Source: Thermoleophilia bacterium SCSIO 60948
Lineage (GTDB): Bacteria; Actinomycetota; Thermoleophilia; Solirubrobacterales; 70-9
Assembly: GCA_021496505.1 (NCBI GenBank)
Contig: CP053031.1
Span: 1,790,001-1,854,000 of the forward strand
Direction of reading: 5' to 3'
Length of the DNA: 64,000 nucleotides
In this document: positions 8,435 to 16,349 of the stretch, in pieces
Position numbering within the stretch: position 1 is the stretch's first letter
Layout: the number at the start of each line of letters is the position of its first letter
Position numbers and translations under genes: made by a program
The notes under the pieces: generated by a model
What the model saw: the letters and a program-made list of their open reading frames with translations, nothing else
Database searches by the model: none
What the model was told of the DNA's origin: nothing

Positions 8435-8730
8435 GACTTTGCCCGCCGACCCCATTGGGTGCCCATCGGGTCCGGCCGGAGATCGCTTGACCCATGCGCC
8501 CGCCCTCCCGGCCAGTGGGCTTGACAAAGGGCTTCCCCGCCGCCGAGCTCCAACGTTCGTCCAGGGCGGCCCCTCCGCGCCGGCGGGCACGCGGCGACCG
8601 TCGGGCCGCGGCCGGCGGCCGGCGGCCGAGGTGGGTCGAGAAGTTGATGCCGGGGCGCCCGGTTCTCGGCCGGCCCGCGTTCGGTCCGAAGCGGAGCGGC
8701 GGGCGGTGACTGCGATGATCGGCTCGGACC
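8435..8730. other. Intergenic region without a gene
   Basis: This stretch separates the divergent cyclase and DUF1295 genes. It contains GC-rich CCGGCGG repeats near 8590-8630 and a TTGACA at about 8522 with no matching -10 element. I see no coding frame with a ribosome binding site. Confidence 0.5.
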
Positions 8731-9525
8731 ATGGCCTCGCTCGGCACCACGATGGCGCTCGCCGCGGGCGGCCTCTTGGTCCTGTGGGTCGCGACATGGG
8801 CCCTCTCGCTGGCGCTCCGCGACGCGTCGATCGCCGACGTCGTCTGGGGCCTGGCCTTCGTGCTCACGGCCTGGATCGCGTACGCCGTCGGCGGCGGCGA
8901 GGACTCGCGGGGGCTCCTCGCCGCGGTGCTGACCAGTGTGTGGGGTCTGCGCCTCGCCGTCCACATCGGCGCTCGCAAGCGTCGCGAGGGCGAGGAGGAC
9001 CGGCGCTACCGGGAGATCCGCGAGCGGGTCGGCGACGGCTTCACCCTGTGGTCGCTGCCCCGGATCTTCCTGCTCCAGGGCGCGGTCGCCTGGATCGTCT
9101 CGCTCCCGCTGTTCGCGGCGGCGGCCGGAACCGGCTCTCTCGGAGCGCTGAGCGTCGCCGGCGCGGTCGTCTGGGTGGTGGGCTTCGGCTTCGAGGCGAT
9201 CGGTGACGCCCAGCTCGCCCGCTTCGGCCGCGACTCCGCGAATCGCGGCCGCGTCATGGACCGCGGCCTGTGGCGCTACACGCGCCACCCGAACTACTTC
9301 GGCGACGTCGTGGTCTGGTGCGGGATGTTCCTGATCGGGCTCGACGCGGGCGGCTGGTGGGCGGCCGTCTCCCCCGCGCTGATGGCCTACCTGCTCGTCC
9401 GCGTCACCGGCAAGGAGATGCTCGAGCGCCACCTGTCCAAGCGCGAGGGCTACGCCGACTACGTCGAGCGGACCAGCGGCTTCGTGCCGCTGCCGCCGCG
9501 CTCGAAAGCCGCGCGCAGGACCTGA
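8731..9525 (+). CDS. DUF1295 / steroid 5-alpha-reductase-like membrane protein
   Basis: A 264-residue integral membrane protein with six to seven hydrophobic segments. The C-terminal GLWRYTRHPNYFGD and the following WW..SPALMAYLLVRVTG are the hallmark of the DUF1295 (isoprenylcysteine methyltransferase/steroid reductase-like) superfamily. In that superfamily the RHPNYFG region binds NADPH or SAM. The substrate is unknown, possibly a lipid or isoprenoid. The N-terminal SIADVVWGLAF fits the bacterial subgroup. It ends 9 nt from the convergent gene at 9535. Confidence 0.85.
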   Translation: MASLGTTMALAAGGLLVLWVATWALSLALRDASIADVVWGLAFVLTAWIAYAVGGGEDSRGLLAAVLTSVWGLRLAVHIGARKRREGEEDRRYREIRERVGDGFTLWSLPRIFLLQGAVAWIVSLPLFAAAAGTGSLGALSVAGAVVWVVGFGFEAIGDAQLARFGRDSANRGRVMDRGLWRYTRHPNYFGDVVVWCGMFLIGLDAGGWWAAVSPALMAYLLVRVTGKEMLERHLSKREGYADYVERTSGFVPLPPRSKAARRT

Positions 9526-9534
9526 GCCGCCGGG

Positions 9535-10068
9535 TCAGACGCAGGCGCCGACGATCTGGAACCCGAAGAGCCCGTCGATGTCTTCGATGTCCGTCGCGAT
9601 GCCGGAGGCGTTCGAGATCGTGACCGTGATCTGATCGTCCTCGGCACCGCTGATCGCCGCCGTCGCCGGCGCGGTGCCGTCTCCGTCGCCTGTGAACGTC
9701 GTCGCGAAGTTGCATCCGACGTAGCCCTCGGTGAGCGTCAGCGCGTAGTTCCCCTCCGACGTCCGCTCGGCCGCTGTGATCCCGTCCGGGTTCACGACGT
9801 CGATCACTTCGCCCTGGGTGACGAGGATGAGCGCCCCGACGGTGGTGTCGTCAGAGCCGTCGAGCTCTCGCGCGCCGACCGCGTTGCGAGACAGCTCACC
9901 GCCCCCGAGCGAGCCGTTCTTGACGTCGACGCCCCGCAGCGACTCATTGCGCACGTCCTTCGAGCCGATCTTGGCGCCCGCGTAGGCAGTCCCTCCGACC
10001 GCGAGCAGCAGGGCCGCGAAGGCGACGAGATGAACGGGACGAATGCGGCGCAGGCGCTCGGCGATCAT
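9535..10068 (-). CDS. Secreted protein with DVxNxSL-type repeats
   Basis: A 177-residue exported protein. Residues 1-30 form a signal or anchor segment (RRIRPVHLVAFAALLLAVGGTAYA). A short repeat of degenerate five-residue steps follows (KDVRNESLRGVDVKNGSL, then GELSRNAVGARELDG). The C-terminal domain of about 110 residues is beta-rich by composition with two cysteines. Many Thermoleophilia and other actinobacterial exported proteins carry this N-terminal layout. The C-terminal function is unknown. Confidence 0.7.
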   Translation of the reverse strand: MIAERLRRIRPVHLVAFAALLLAVGGTAYAGAKIGSKDVRNESLRGVDVKNGSLGGGELSRNAVGARELDGSDDTTVGALILVTQGEVIDVVNPDGITAAERTSEGNYALTLTEGYVGCNFATTFTGDGDGTAPATAAISGAEDDQITVTISNASGIATDIEDIDGLFGFQIVGACV

Positions 10069-10125
10069 TCCCGGAGGGTGACAGGCCGGGCGGCGCCGTT
10101 ACGGCCAGATCGCCTCGCGCCGGGC

Positions 10126-10572
10126 TCAGCGCTCAACCTGCGCCGCGGCGCCGAGCGCGAGCCCGCCGGCAACCGCATCCTCCACGAGCGCGAGGGCGAA
10201 GTCCGATGCCCCGAGGCGCCGTGACAGCGCCGAGCGCAGACCCCCCGCCGCGACCGCCGAGACGGCCGCCCCCGCCCCGCCGACCAGCGAGCCCCGCGGG
10301 CCGCCCGCGACCCATCCGCACCCCGCCCCAGACATCACGCGCCCGAACAAGGGGCCGGGATCCGTCCGGCTCGGGACGAACGGCGTCTTGTCGGCCACGA
10401 CCTCACCGAGGGCGGCGATCACGAGCCCCGCCCGGATCGCCGCCGGGGTGCCCGGTGCGCGGAGCGCCAACACTGCCGCGGGCATCATCGAGCGCATGCC
10501 GCCGGACAGGCCGAGTCCCAGCGCGGCGTTTTGGGCGCTCATGCTCGCGGAGGTCGAAGACTTCTCGTCCAT
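10126..10572 (-). CDS. DUF4126-like membrane protein
   Basis: A 148-residue hydrophobic protein. The GLSGGMRSMMPAAVLAL motif, followed by EVVADKTPFVPSRTDPGPLFGR, resembles DUF4126-type small membrane proteins (GxRSxxP and ExxADKxP signatures). Gly/Ala-rich helices make up the rest. The function is unknown. It starts at an ATG with only a weak GGGGG upstream. A downstream ATG at codon 11 is possible. Confidence 0.65.
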   Translation of the reverse strand: MDEKSSTSASMSAQNAALGLGLSGGMRSMMPAAVLALRAPGTPAAIRAGLVIAALGEVVADKTPFVPSRTDPGPLFGRVMSGAGCGWVAGGPRGSLVGGAGAAVSAVAAGGLRSALSRRLGASDFALALVEDAVAGGLALGAAAQVER

Positions 10573-10626
10573 GAGCGGGCGGCTACCCCCGGCAGACCAG
10601 GGGGACTCGCGTCCGAGCGCGGCGCC

Positions 10627-11460
10627 TCAGAGGTCGATCGACCCGTCGACGTAGGTCCGGGTCGCTCCGCCGACCCAGATCCGCTCGCCCTCCGGATCGA
10701 TCCGGACCCGGCCAGAGCGCCCGAGGGCGGTCCCCTGTGAGGCGACGTAGGAGCCCGCGACGCGGCCCGAGTCGAGTAGCCAGCGACCGAGCGATGCGTT
10801 GAGGCTGCCGGTGACGGGGTCCTCGCGCATCGAGCCCGCGACCGGGAAGAACGCCCTGACCTCCACCGCCGGCGTGGCACCGCCCTCGTAGAGCCCGGCG
10901 ACGCCGATGTCGAGATCGCAGAACGACGGCGAGTCGATCGCCAGCACCCGCTCGGCCGAGTCGAGCAGCAGTGCCAGGCAACCGGGCCCGTTGTCGACCC
11001 AGTGCGCGTCGACGACGGCCGCGCGCTCGACGCCGAGGCTGTCGGCGGCGAACGCGAGCGTCTCGTCGTCCAGCGGGCCGTAGCGATCCATCGGCGGCGC
11101 CGCGAAGGCCAACCCGTCGCGACCGCGGCGGATGTCGACGATCCCCGCAGCACACTCCTGGCGCAGGAGCTTGCGCTCGCGGCAGTGTCCGTTGTGCTCG
11201 AGCCAGGCGTGACAGGTCCCGAGGGTCGGGTGCCCGGCGAACGGCAGCTCGACCGACGGCGTGAAGATCCGGACCGCGTAGTCGGCGCGCGACGGATCGC
11301 TCGGTGCCGTGACGAAGGTCGTCTCGGAGAGGTTCGTCCAGCGCGCGAGGCGCTGCATCTCCTCGCCGTCGAGCTCGTCGGCGTCGAGGATCACCGCCAC
11401 CGGATTGCCGCCGAGCCGCTCCGAGCCGAAGACGTCGATCTGCTTGAAGGCGTGAATCAC
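10627..11460 (-). CDS. PhzF-family isomerase/epimerase-like protein
   Basis: The 277 residues start IHAFKQIDVFGSERLGGNPVAVIL and show NLSETTFV, FTPSVELPFAGHPTLG and, near the C-terminus, EDPVTGSLNASLGRWL. These are signatures of the PhzF/diaminopimelate-epimerase fold, and the catalytic Glu of PhzF corresponds to the E in SETTF. No other phenazine genes are nearby, so a role in phenazine synthesis is unlikely. Most orphan members have no known substrate. The start is GTG. Confidence 0.88.
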   Translation of the reverse strand: MIHAFKQIDVFGSERLGGNPVAVILDADELDGEEMQRLARWTNLSETTFVTAPSDPSRADYAVRIFTPSVELPFAGHPTLGTCHAWLEHNGHCRERKLLRQECAAGIVDIRRGRDGLAFAAPPMDRYGPLDDETLAFAADSLGVERAAVVDAHWVDNGPGCLALLLDSAERVLAIDSPSFCDLDIGVAGLYEGGATPAVEVRAFFPVAGSMREDPVTGSLNASLGRWLLDSGRVAGSYVASQGTALGRSGRVRIDPEGERIWVGGATRTYVDGSIDL

Positions 11461-11531
11461 GCCGAACCCGCTCTCCCGTGACGCGCCGTTCCCCGCATCG
11501 ACCTTCGACGCTAGCGGCTGGGCGAGGACGT

Positions 11532-12329
11532 TCAGCGCCGTGCTCGGGTCTCCCGCGCCAGTGTGTCGGCGACCTCGGCGTAGACCTTGCGGTTGAAGAC
11601 GAGCCCGACGTGGCTTCCACCGACCTCGACGCAGCGCGCGTAGGGCACGACAGCCGCCCGCCAGCGGACAACCCCGTCGCCCTTCGAGTAGATCGAAGTC
11701 AGAGGGACGTCGTCCGGGAACTCGGCGCTGTAGTCATAGGTGAACGGGCAGTCGCACTCGGCCGAGAAGCAGCCGCGCTTGGCGATCCGGTCGCTCGTCC
11801 GCGCGTGGACCGCGCTGACGGCCTCGACCATCTTCAGCGTCGGGATCGAGATGTCGAACGGCGTATCGAGCCCGGCTCCGATCGAGATCGCGCTCGAGAC
11901 GAGCTCCGGTCGGCGATGCGAGAGCGCCTTGACGAAGTGACCGCCGCGACTGTGGCCGATCAGCGCTACCTTGCGGCCCGTCTTCTCGGCCAGGTGCTCG
12001 AGCCGCGCTTCGAGCTTGACCGTGGCGCGCTCGGAGCAGTCGATGTTCGACAGGATCCCGGCCGGCTCGGCGACGTAGCCGATCCGGCCGAGCCAACCGC
12101 GCATCACCGCCAGCGAGCCGTCGCCGGCCAGGAACCCCGGGATGAGGATCACGCCGGCGCCGTCGCCGTCGCGGACGCGCTCGCCGCGGTAGACGGGGTC
12201 GACGGTCAGCCGTGCCCACTCGAGCTGCCAGCGCAGCTCCTTGAAGTGATGACCCCACCACCCCTTCTCGGGCGGCTCGGGTGTCGGCTCGCCGGGCGGG
12301 CTTACCGGATCGAACGTCGTGCCGGCCAC
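11532..12329 (-). CDS. Alpha/beta hydrolase, lipase-like
   Basis: A 265-residue protein with an alpha/beta hydrolase core. ILIPGFLAGDGS provides the oxyanion-hole region, GHSRGG the nucleophile elbow, SKGDGVV the acid loop and GSHVGLV the His. The layout resembles esterases and lipases acting on acyl substrates. It lies 11 nt downstream of the PHA synthase gene on the same strand, so a role in PHA or fatty-acyl metabolism is possible but unproven. The cysteine-rich CFSAECDCPF segment is unusual and may form a disulfide. The start is GTG. Confidence 0.82.
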   Translation of the reverse strand: MAGTTFDPVSPPGEPTPEPPEKGWWGHHFKELRWQLEWARLTVDPVYRGERVRDGDGAGVILIPGFLAGDGSLAVMRGWLGRIGYVAEPAGILSNIDCSERATVKLEARLEHLAEKTGRKVALIGHSRGGHFVKALSHRRPELVSSAISIGAGLDTPFDISIPTLKMVEAVSAVHARTSDRIAKRGCFSAECDCPFTYDYSAEFPDDVPLTSIYSKGDGVVRWRAAVVPYARCVEVGGSHVGLVFNRKVYAEVADTLARETRARR

Positions 12330-12340
12330 GCCTCGGGAGA

Positions 12341-14035
12341 CTAGGCCTCCTCGAGGACGTAAGTCCCCGGTGCGTCGCAGATCGCCTCGTGCTTGGCGTT
12401 ACCGAGCTTGCGCGGCTTGTTTCGCTGCTCGCCCGAGCGCTCGGCGAGCCACTCGACCCAATCGGCCCACCACGAGCCCTTGTGCTTGCTCGCCTGCTCG
12501 AGGAACTCCTCCGCGGTCTCGGGATTGCCGGACCCGTTCGTCGTCTGGAAGCTCGCCTTCTCGTTGTCTGTCGGGTTGACGAGCGCCGCGATGTGGCCGC
12601 TCGTCGAGAGGATGAACCGCGGCTCGGAACCCAGCAGCCGCGTCGTCCCGTAGGCGTTCTGCCACGGCACGATGTGGTCTGCGATGCCCGCCACGACGTA
12701 GGAGTCGACCTCGACCTTCGACAGGTCGATCGGCGTCCCGTCGATCTCCAGCGCACCGGGGGTGACGAGGGCGTTCTCGACCGAGATGTCGATGAAGTCC
12801 TTGTGCAGCCCGGCCGGCATGTTGGTCGAGTCGGAGTTCCAGTAGAGGATGTCGAAGGCCGGCGGTTGCTTGCCGAGCAGGTAGTTGTTGACCCAGTAGT
12901 TCCAGACCAGATCGCTGGGCCGGAGCCACGCGAACGTGCCGGCCAGCGAGCGCCCGTCGAGATAACCGCGCTTGGCCGAGTCGGCGATCGCCAGGTTCGC
13001 GAGCCGGCGATCGGCGAACGAGCTCAGCGTTCCGGCGTGCTCGTTGTCGAGGATCGTCACGCCGAGCGTCAGCGCCGCGAGCTTGTCCTCGCCCCTCGCC
13101 GCCATGTGCGCCGCTGCGACCGACAGCGTGATCCCGCCGGCGCAGATCCCAAAACCGATCGCCTTGTCGGCCCGCGTGATGTCGAGCGCGATGTCGATCG
13201 CATCGTGCGTCGAGGCGATGTAGTCGGTCAGCCGCCAGTCGGCCTGGTCGGCGCCGGGGTTCTTCCACGACATCACGAAGACCTGGTGGCCGTTGGCGAC
13301 GAGATGCTCGACGAGGCTGCGCTCGGGCGCCAGATCGATGATGTAGTACTTGTTGATCTGCGGCGGCACGACCACGATCGGCCGCCTGTAGACCTTCTCG
13401 GTCTGCGGCTTGTACTGGATCAGCTCGAAGCGCTCGTCGCGATGGACGACCGCGCCCTCGGTCAGCGCGATGTTCTCGCCGACCTCGAACGCCGACGTGT
13501 CGACCATCTCCGGGATCCGCGGCTTCGACGACATGTCGCCGACGAACTTGACGAGTCCGTCGCGCAGGTTTCGCCCGCCGGTGTCGATCGTCTTCTTGAC
13601 GACCGCGGGGTTGGTCGCCGGGAAGTTCGTCGGCGCCAGCGCCTCGATGACGTTGTCGGCGGCGAACCTGACGCGACGCTCGTCGGAGGCCTCGAGCTCG
13701 GCGTCGGAGATCAGCCGGTCGCCGAGCCTGGCGTAGGTGAGGTAGGTCTGACCGATCCGCTTGAAGACGGGGTTGCCCTCCCAGGCCGGGTCCTTGAAGC
13801 GCCGGTCGCGCTTGTCGAACTCGATGTCCGAGCGCCCGATCGCGACCTTGCCGAGGTCCTTCGCGAGGTTGCCCGTCCGTGCCGCGAGTCGCCGCGGCCT
13901 CGTCAGAAGCTTCGCGGCGCCCTTGACTCCGGCCCATCCCGGGGTCCAGCGCTGCCACGGACCCTGTGAGTTCTCCGTCAGCAGGCTGTCGAGCCCACCG
14001 CCGACCGACCGCTCCGCGTTTCCGTTCTCCGACAA
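12341..14035 (-). CDS. phaC: Polyhydroxyalkanoate synthase
   Basis: The protein is 564 residues long, typical of class I/II PhaC. It polymerises hydroxyacyl-CoA into storage polyester. The lipase-like box GFGICAGG carries the nucleophile Cys298. PPQINKYYIIDLAPERSLVEHL precedes it, and the acid and base loops VAGIADHIVPWQ and STSGHIAALVNP follow. The start was set at the TTG at 14035 because GGAGGAGGG lies 7 nt upstream. No ATG fits. It is divergent from an acyl-CoA dehydrogenase across 131 bp. No phasin or phaAB genes are in the window. Confidence 0.93.
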   Translation of the reverse strand: MSENGNAERSVGGGLDSLLTENSQGPWQRWTPGWAGVKGAAKLLTRPRRLAARTGNLAKDLGKVAIGRSDIEFDKRDRRFKDPAWEGNPVFKRIGQTYLTYARLGDRLISDAELEASDERRVRFAADNVIEALAPTNFPATNPAVVKKTIDTGGRNLRDGLVKFVGDMSSKPRIPEMVDTSAFEVGENIALTEGAVVHRDERFELIQYKPQTEKVYRRPIVVVPPQINKYYIIDLAPERSLVEHLVANGHQVFVMSWKNPGADQADWRLTDYIASTHDAIDIALDITRADKAIGFGICAGGITLSVAAAHMAARGEDKLAALTLGVTILDNEHAGTLSSFADRRLANLAIADSAKRGYLDGRSLAGTFAWLRPSDLVWNYWVNNYLLGKQPPAFDILYWNSDSTNMPAGLHKDFIDISVENALVTPGALEIDGTPIDLSKVEVDSYVVAGIADHIVPWQNAYGTTRLLGSEPRFILSTSGHIAALVNPTDNEKASFQTTNGSGNPETAEEFLEQASKHKGSWWADWVEWLAERSGEQRNKPRKLGNAKHEAICDAPGTYVLEEA

Positions 14036-14166
14036 GCTCGTTCCCTCCTCCGCCTCTCCGTGCCCCCAATCACGAGGTTTCCGCCCGTCGCCCGGCGGAA
14101 ACAAACCGCAGGGGGAAGCAGCGCTCGCGCCGACTTGGCCGCGGGCCAATCGGGCGAGGAGTGGCG

Positions 14167-15360
14167 ATGACGGACACCGGCGAGATCGGCCGCGGCCTCG
14201 GGACCGACTACTTCCTGATCCGCGAGTCGCTGAGCGAGCGCGAGATCGATCTCCTCGATCGCACACGACGATTCGTCGACGAGGAGGTCCTCCCGGTGAT
14301 CGTCGATCACTGGGAGCGGGCTGAGTTCCCGCGCGATCTCGCCCGGCGACTCGGCGAGCTGGGCCTGATCGGCGACGGGATCGAGGATGACGACGTTCCA
14401 GAGATGAGCCCGCTGGCCGCCGGGCTGGTCAACATGGAGCTCAACCGTGGCGATGGCAGTCTCGGGACCTTCCTCGGCGTGCAGGCCGGACTCGCGATGC
14501 GATCGATCGCCGACCTCGGGTCCGCCGAGCAGCAGCGACGCTGGCTCGGCCCTTTGGCCCGAGCCGAGGCGATCGGCGCGTTCGCGCTGACCGAGCCCGA
14601 CCACGGGTCGGACTCCGTCGGTCTCGAGACCGCGGCGCGTCGCGAAGGCGAGGAGTGGGTGCTCGAAGGGCGAAAGCGCTGGATCGGCAACGCGACGGTC
14701 GCCGACGTCGTCGTCGTCTGGGCCCGTGACACCGACGACGGCGAGGTCAAGGGCTTCCTGGTCGAGCCCGCGAGCGCGGAGGGCTTCGAGGCGACGCGGA
14801 TCGAGGCGAAGGGCTCGGTCAGAGCCGTCTGGCAGGCCGACATCGAGCTCGACGGCGTCCGGGTCGCCGAGAGCTCGCGGCTGCCGGGGGCCGAGTCGTT
14901 CGCCGATACTTCCAAGGTCCTGGCCGCGACCCGGCTCACGTGCGCCTTCTCGGCCCTCGGTCACGCCGTCGGCGCCTACGAGGCCGCGCTCACCTACGCC
15001 TTGGAGCGCAAGCAGTTCGGCAAGCCGCTCGTGGCCTTCCAGACGGTGCAGCGGAAGCTCGTCGACATGCTCGCCGACGTCACCGGGATGCAGCTCTACT
15101 GCCTCCAGTGCGCGCGACTGAACAACGACGGCAAGCTGCGCGACACGTTCGCCGGTCTGGCGAAGATGAACAACACGACGAAGGCCCGGGGCGTGATCGC
15201 GCAGGCGCGTGAGGTGCTGGGTGGCAACGGGATCCTGCTCGACAACCACGTCATCCGCCACATGGTCGACATCGAGTCGATCCACACGTTCGAGGGGACC
15301 GCGGACATCCAGGCGCTGATCGTCGGCCGCGACGTGACCGGGGTGAGCGCGTTCGTCTGA
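14167..15360 (+). CDS. Acyl-CoA dehydrogenase, glutaryl-CoA-dehydrogenase-like
   Basis: A flavoprotein of 397 residues with FALTEPDHGSD in the substrate/FAD region and RKRWIGNATVADVVVVWAR. ERKQFGKPLVAFQTVQRKL follows in the C-terminal helical domain. The catalytic base is Glu376 in HTFEGTADIQALIVGRDVTG. That ending and the EPDHGSD motif fit the glutaryl-CoA dehydrogenase branch, so it may act on a dicarboxylic acyl-CoA. The exact substrate is not certain. The ATG at 14167 follows GAGGA at 14156-14160. Confidence 0.9.
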   Translation: MTDTGEIGRGLGTDYFLIRESLSEREIDLLDRTRRFVDEEVLPVIVDHWERAEFPRDLARRLGELGLIGDGIEDDDVPEMSPLAAGLVNMELNRGDGSLGTFLGVQAGLAMRSIADLGSAEQQRRWLGPLARAEAIGAFALTEPDHGSDSVGLETAARREGEEWVLEGRKRWIGNATVADVVVVWARDTDDGEVKGFLVEPASAEGFEATRIEAKGSVRAVWQADIELDGVRVAESSRLPGAESFADTSKVLAATRLTCAFSALGHAVGAYEAALTYALERKQFGKPLVAFQTVQRKLVDMLADVTGMQLYCLQCARLNNDGKLRDTFAGLAKMNNTTKARGVIAQAREVLGGNGILLDNHVIRHMVDIESIHTFEGTADIQALIVGRDVTGVSAFV

Positions 15361-15386
15361 GGCGCAAGGTCGCGCGGCCGCGCGCG

Positions 15387-15393
15387 TAAGACT
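15387..15393 (+). promoter_or_regulatory. Candidate -10 element TAAGACT
   Basis: This heptamer is identical to the one before the ligase gene and ends 9 nt before the ATG at 15403. No Shine-Dalgarno sequence lies between, which is compatible with a nearly leaderless transcript. Confidence 0.35.
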
Positions 15394-15402
15394 TCACGGG
15401 CG

Positions 15403-16341
15403 ATGGAACACGCGCGGACATCGAGCCGTCCGCGGCTCTATTACGAGGACACCGGCAACCGCGCCGGTGAGCCGTTCCTGTTCATCACCGGGTGGACGAT
15501 CTCCGCCGCGGTGTTCGAGCCGGTGGCGCCGCTCTACTCCGATCGCTTCCGCGTCCTCAGCTTCGACCTGCGCAGCACGGGGCGCTCGGAACGGCGCGCC
15601 GGGTTGGTCTCGATGGCGGATCTCGCCGCCGACGCGGTCCGCGTGCTCGACGACGCCGGGATCGTCAGCGCGCACGCGTTCGGGATCTCGATGGGCGGCA
15701 TGATCGCCCAAGAGCTGGCGATCCGCTTCCCCGACCGCGTCCGCGGCCTCGTTCTCGCCGGGACCTGGACCGGCGGCCCGCTGGCCGCCCGGCCGCGGCC
15801 GCTCGAGGTGCTCGGGACGGGGCGCCGGATCGCCGCGGGGTCGGTCGAGCGCCGCGACCTGTGGCTCGGTCCGTTGCTCTTCTCCGAGCGCTTCCTGCGC
15901 GAGCGGCCACACCGCGCCGCGGAGCTCGTCTCGTACTTCCGCGCTCACCGGGCCCCGCTCTGGGCGAGTGCCTCGCAGCTCCTCGGCTCCGTCTACCAGG
16001 ACACGACGCGGCGGCTGGGCGAGATCCGCTCACCGACGCTCGTGATGCACGGCGCGCTCGACGCGATGGTCCCGCTGCCGAACGCCCGCTTCCTCGCCAA
16101 CCGGATCCCCGACGCCGAGCTGGCCGTGCTCGACGGAGCCGGCCACGCGTTCCCGCTCGAGCAGCCCGAGCACTCGCGCGACCTGCTCTTCGACTGGCTC
16201 GACCGCCGCGAGCCAATCGGTCCCGGCGCGAGGTACGACCCCGCTCGCGCGCGTCGCGAGCGGATCGGGCGACCGTTCGCGCTGCCGGTCGGCGCCGCGC
16301 GGACGGGAAGAAGCCTGATCACCCGTGCGCTTCGCGGCTAG
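15403..16341 (+). CDS. Alpha/beta hydrolase
   Basis: A 312-residue soluble hydrolase. FLFITGWTISAAVFEPV covers the oxyanion region and SFDLRSTGRSER follows strand 4. The nucleophile elbow is GISMGG, LVMHGALDAMVPL has the acid, and LDGAGHAFPLEQPE has the His. The triad is complete. It belongs to the broad MhpC/RsbQ-like group and the substrate cannot be assigned. It ends 9 nt from the convergent M14 peptidase gene. A basic tail of about 45 residues after the fold is unusual. Confidence 0.85.
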   Translation: MEHARTSSRPRLYYEDTGNRAGEPFLFITGWTISAAVFEPVAPLYSDRFRVLSFDLRSTGRSERRAGLVSMADLAADAVRVLDDAGIVSAHAFGISMGGMIAQELAIRFPDRVRGLVLAGTWTGGPLAARPRPLEVLGTGRRIAAGSVERRDLWLGPLLFSERFLRERPHRAAELVSYFRAHRAPLWASASQLLGSVYQDTTRRLGEIRSPTLVMHGALDAMVPLPNARFLANRIPDAELAVLDGAGHAFPLEQPEHSRDLLFDWLDRREPIGPGARYDPARARRERIGRPFALPVGAARTGRSLITRALRG

Positions 16342-16349
16342 CCCGCGGC

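Noticed and set aside
8494-8709. Small plus-strand frame between the cyclase and DUF1295 genes
   Set aside because: Low-complexity Arg/Ala/Gly translation and no ribosome binding site.
10627-11460. Phenazine biosynthesis from the PhzF-like gene
   Set aside because: No other phz genes are nearby, and orphan PhzF proteins are common in non-producers.
12281-13969. Open frame of 562 codons on the plus strand
   Set aside because: Antisense of phaC, low-complexity Arg/Val/Leu/Asp composition, no start signal.
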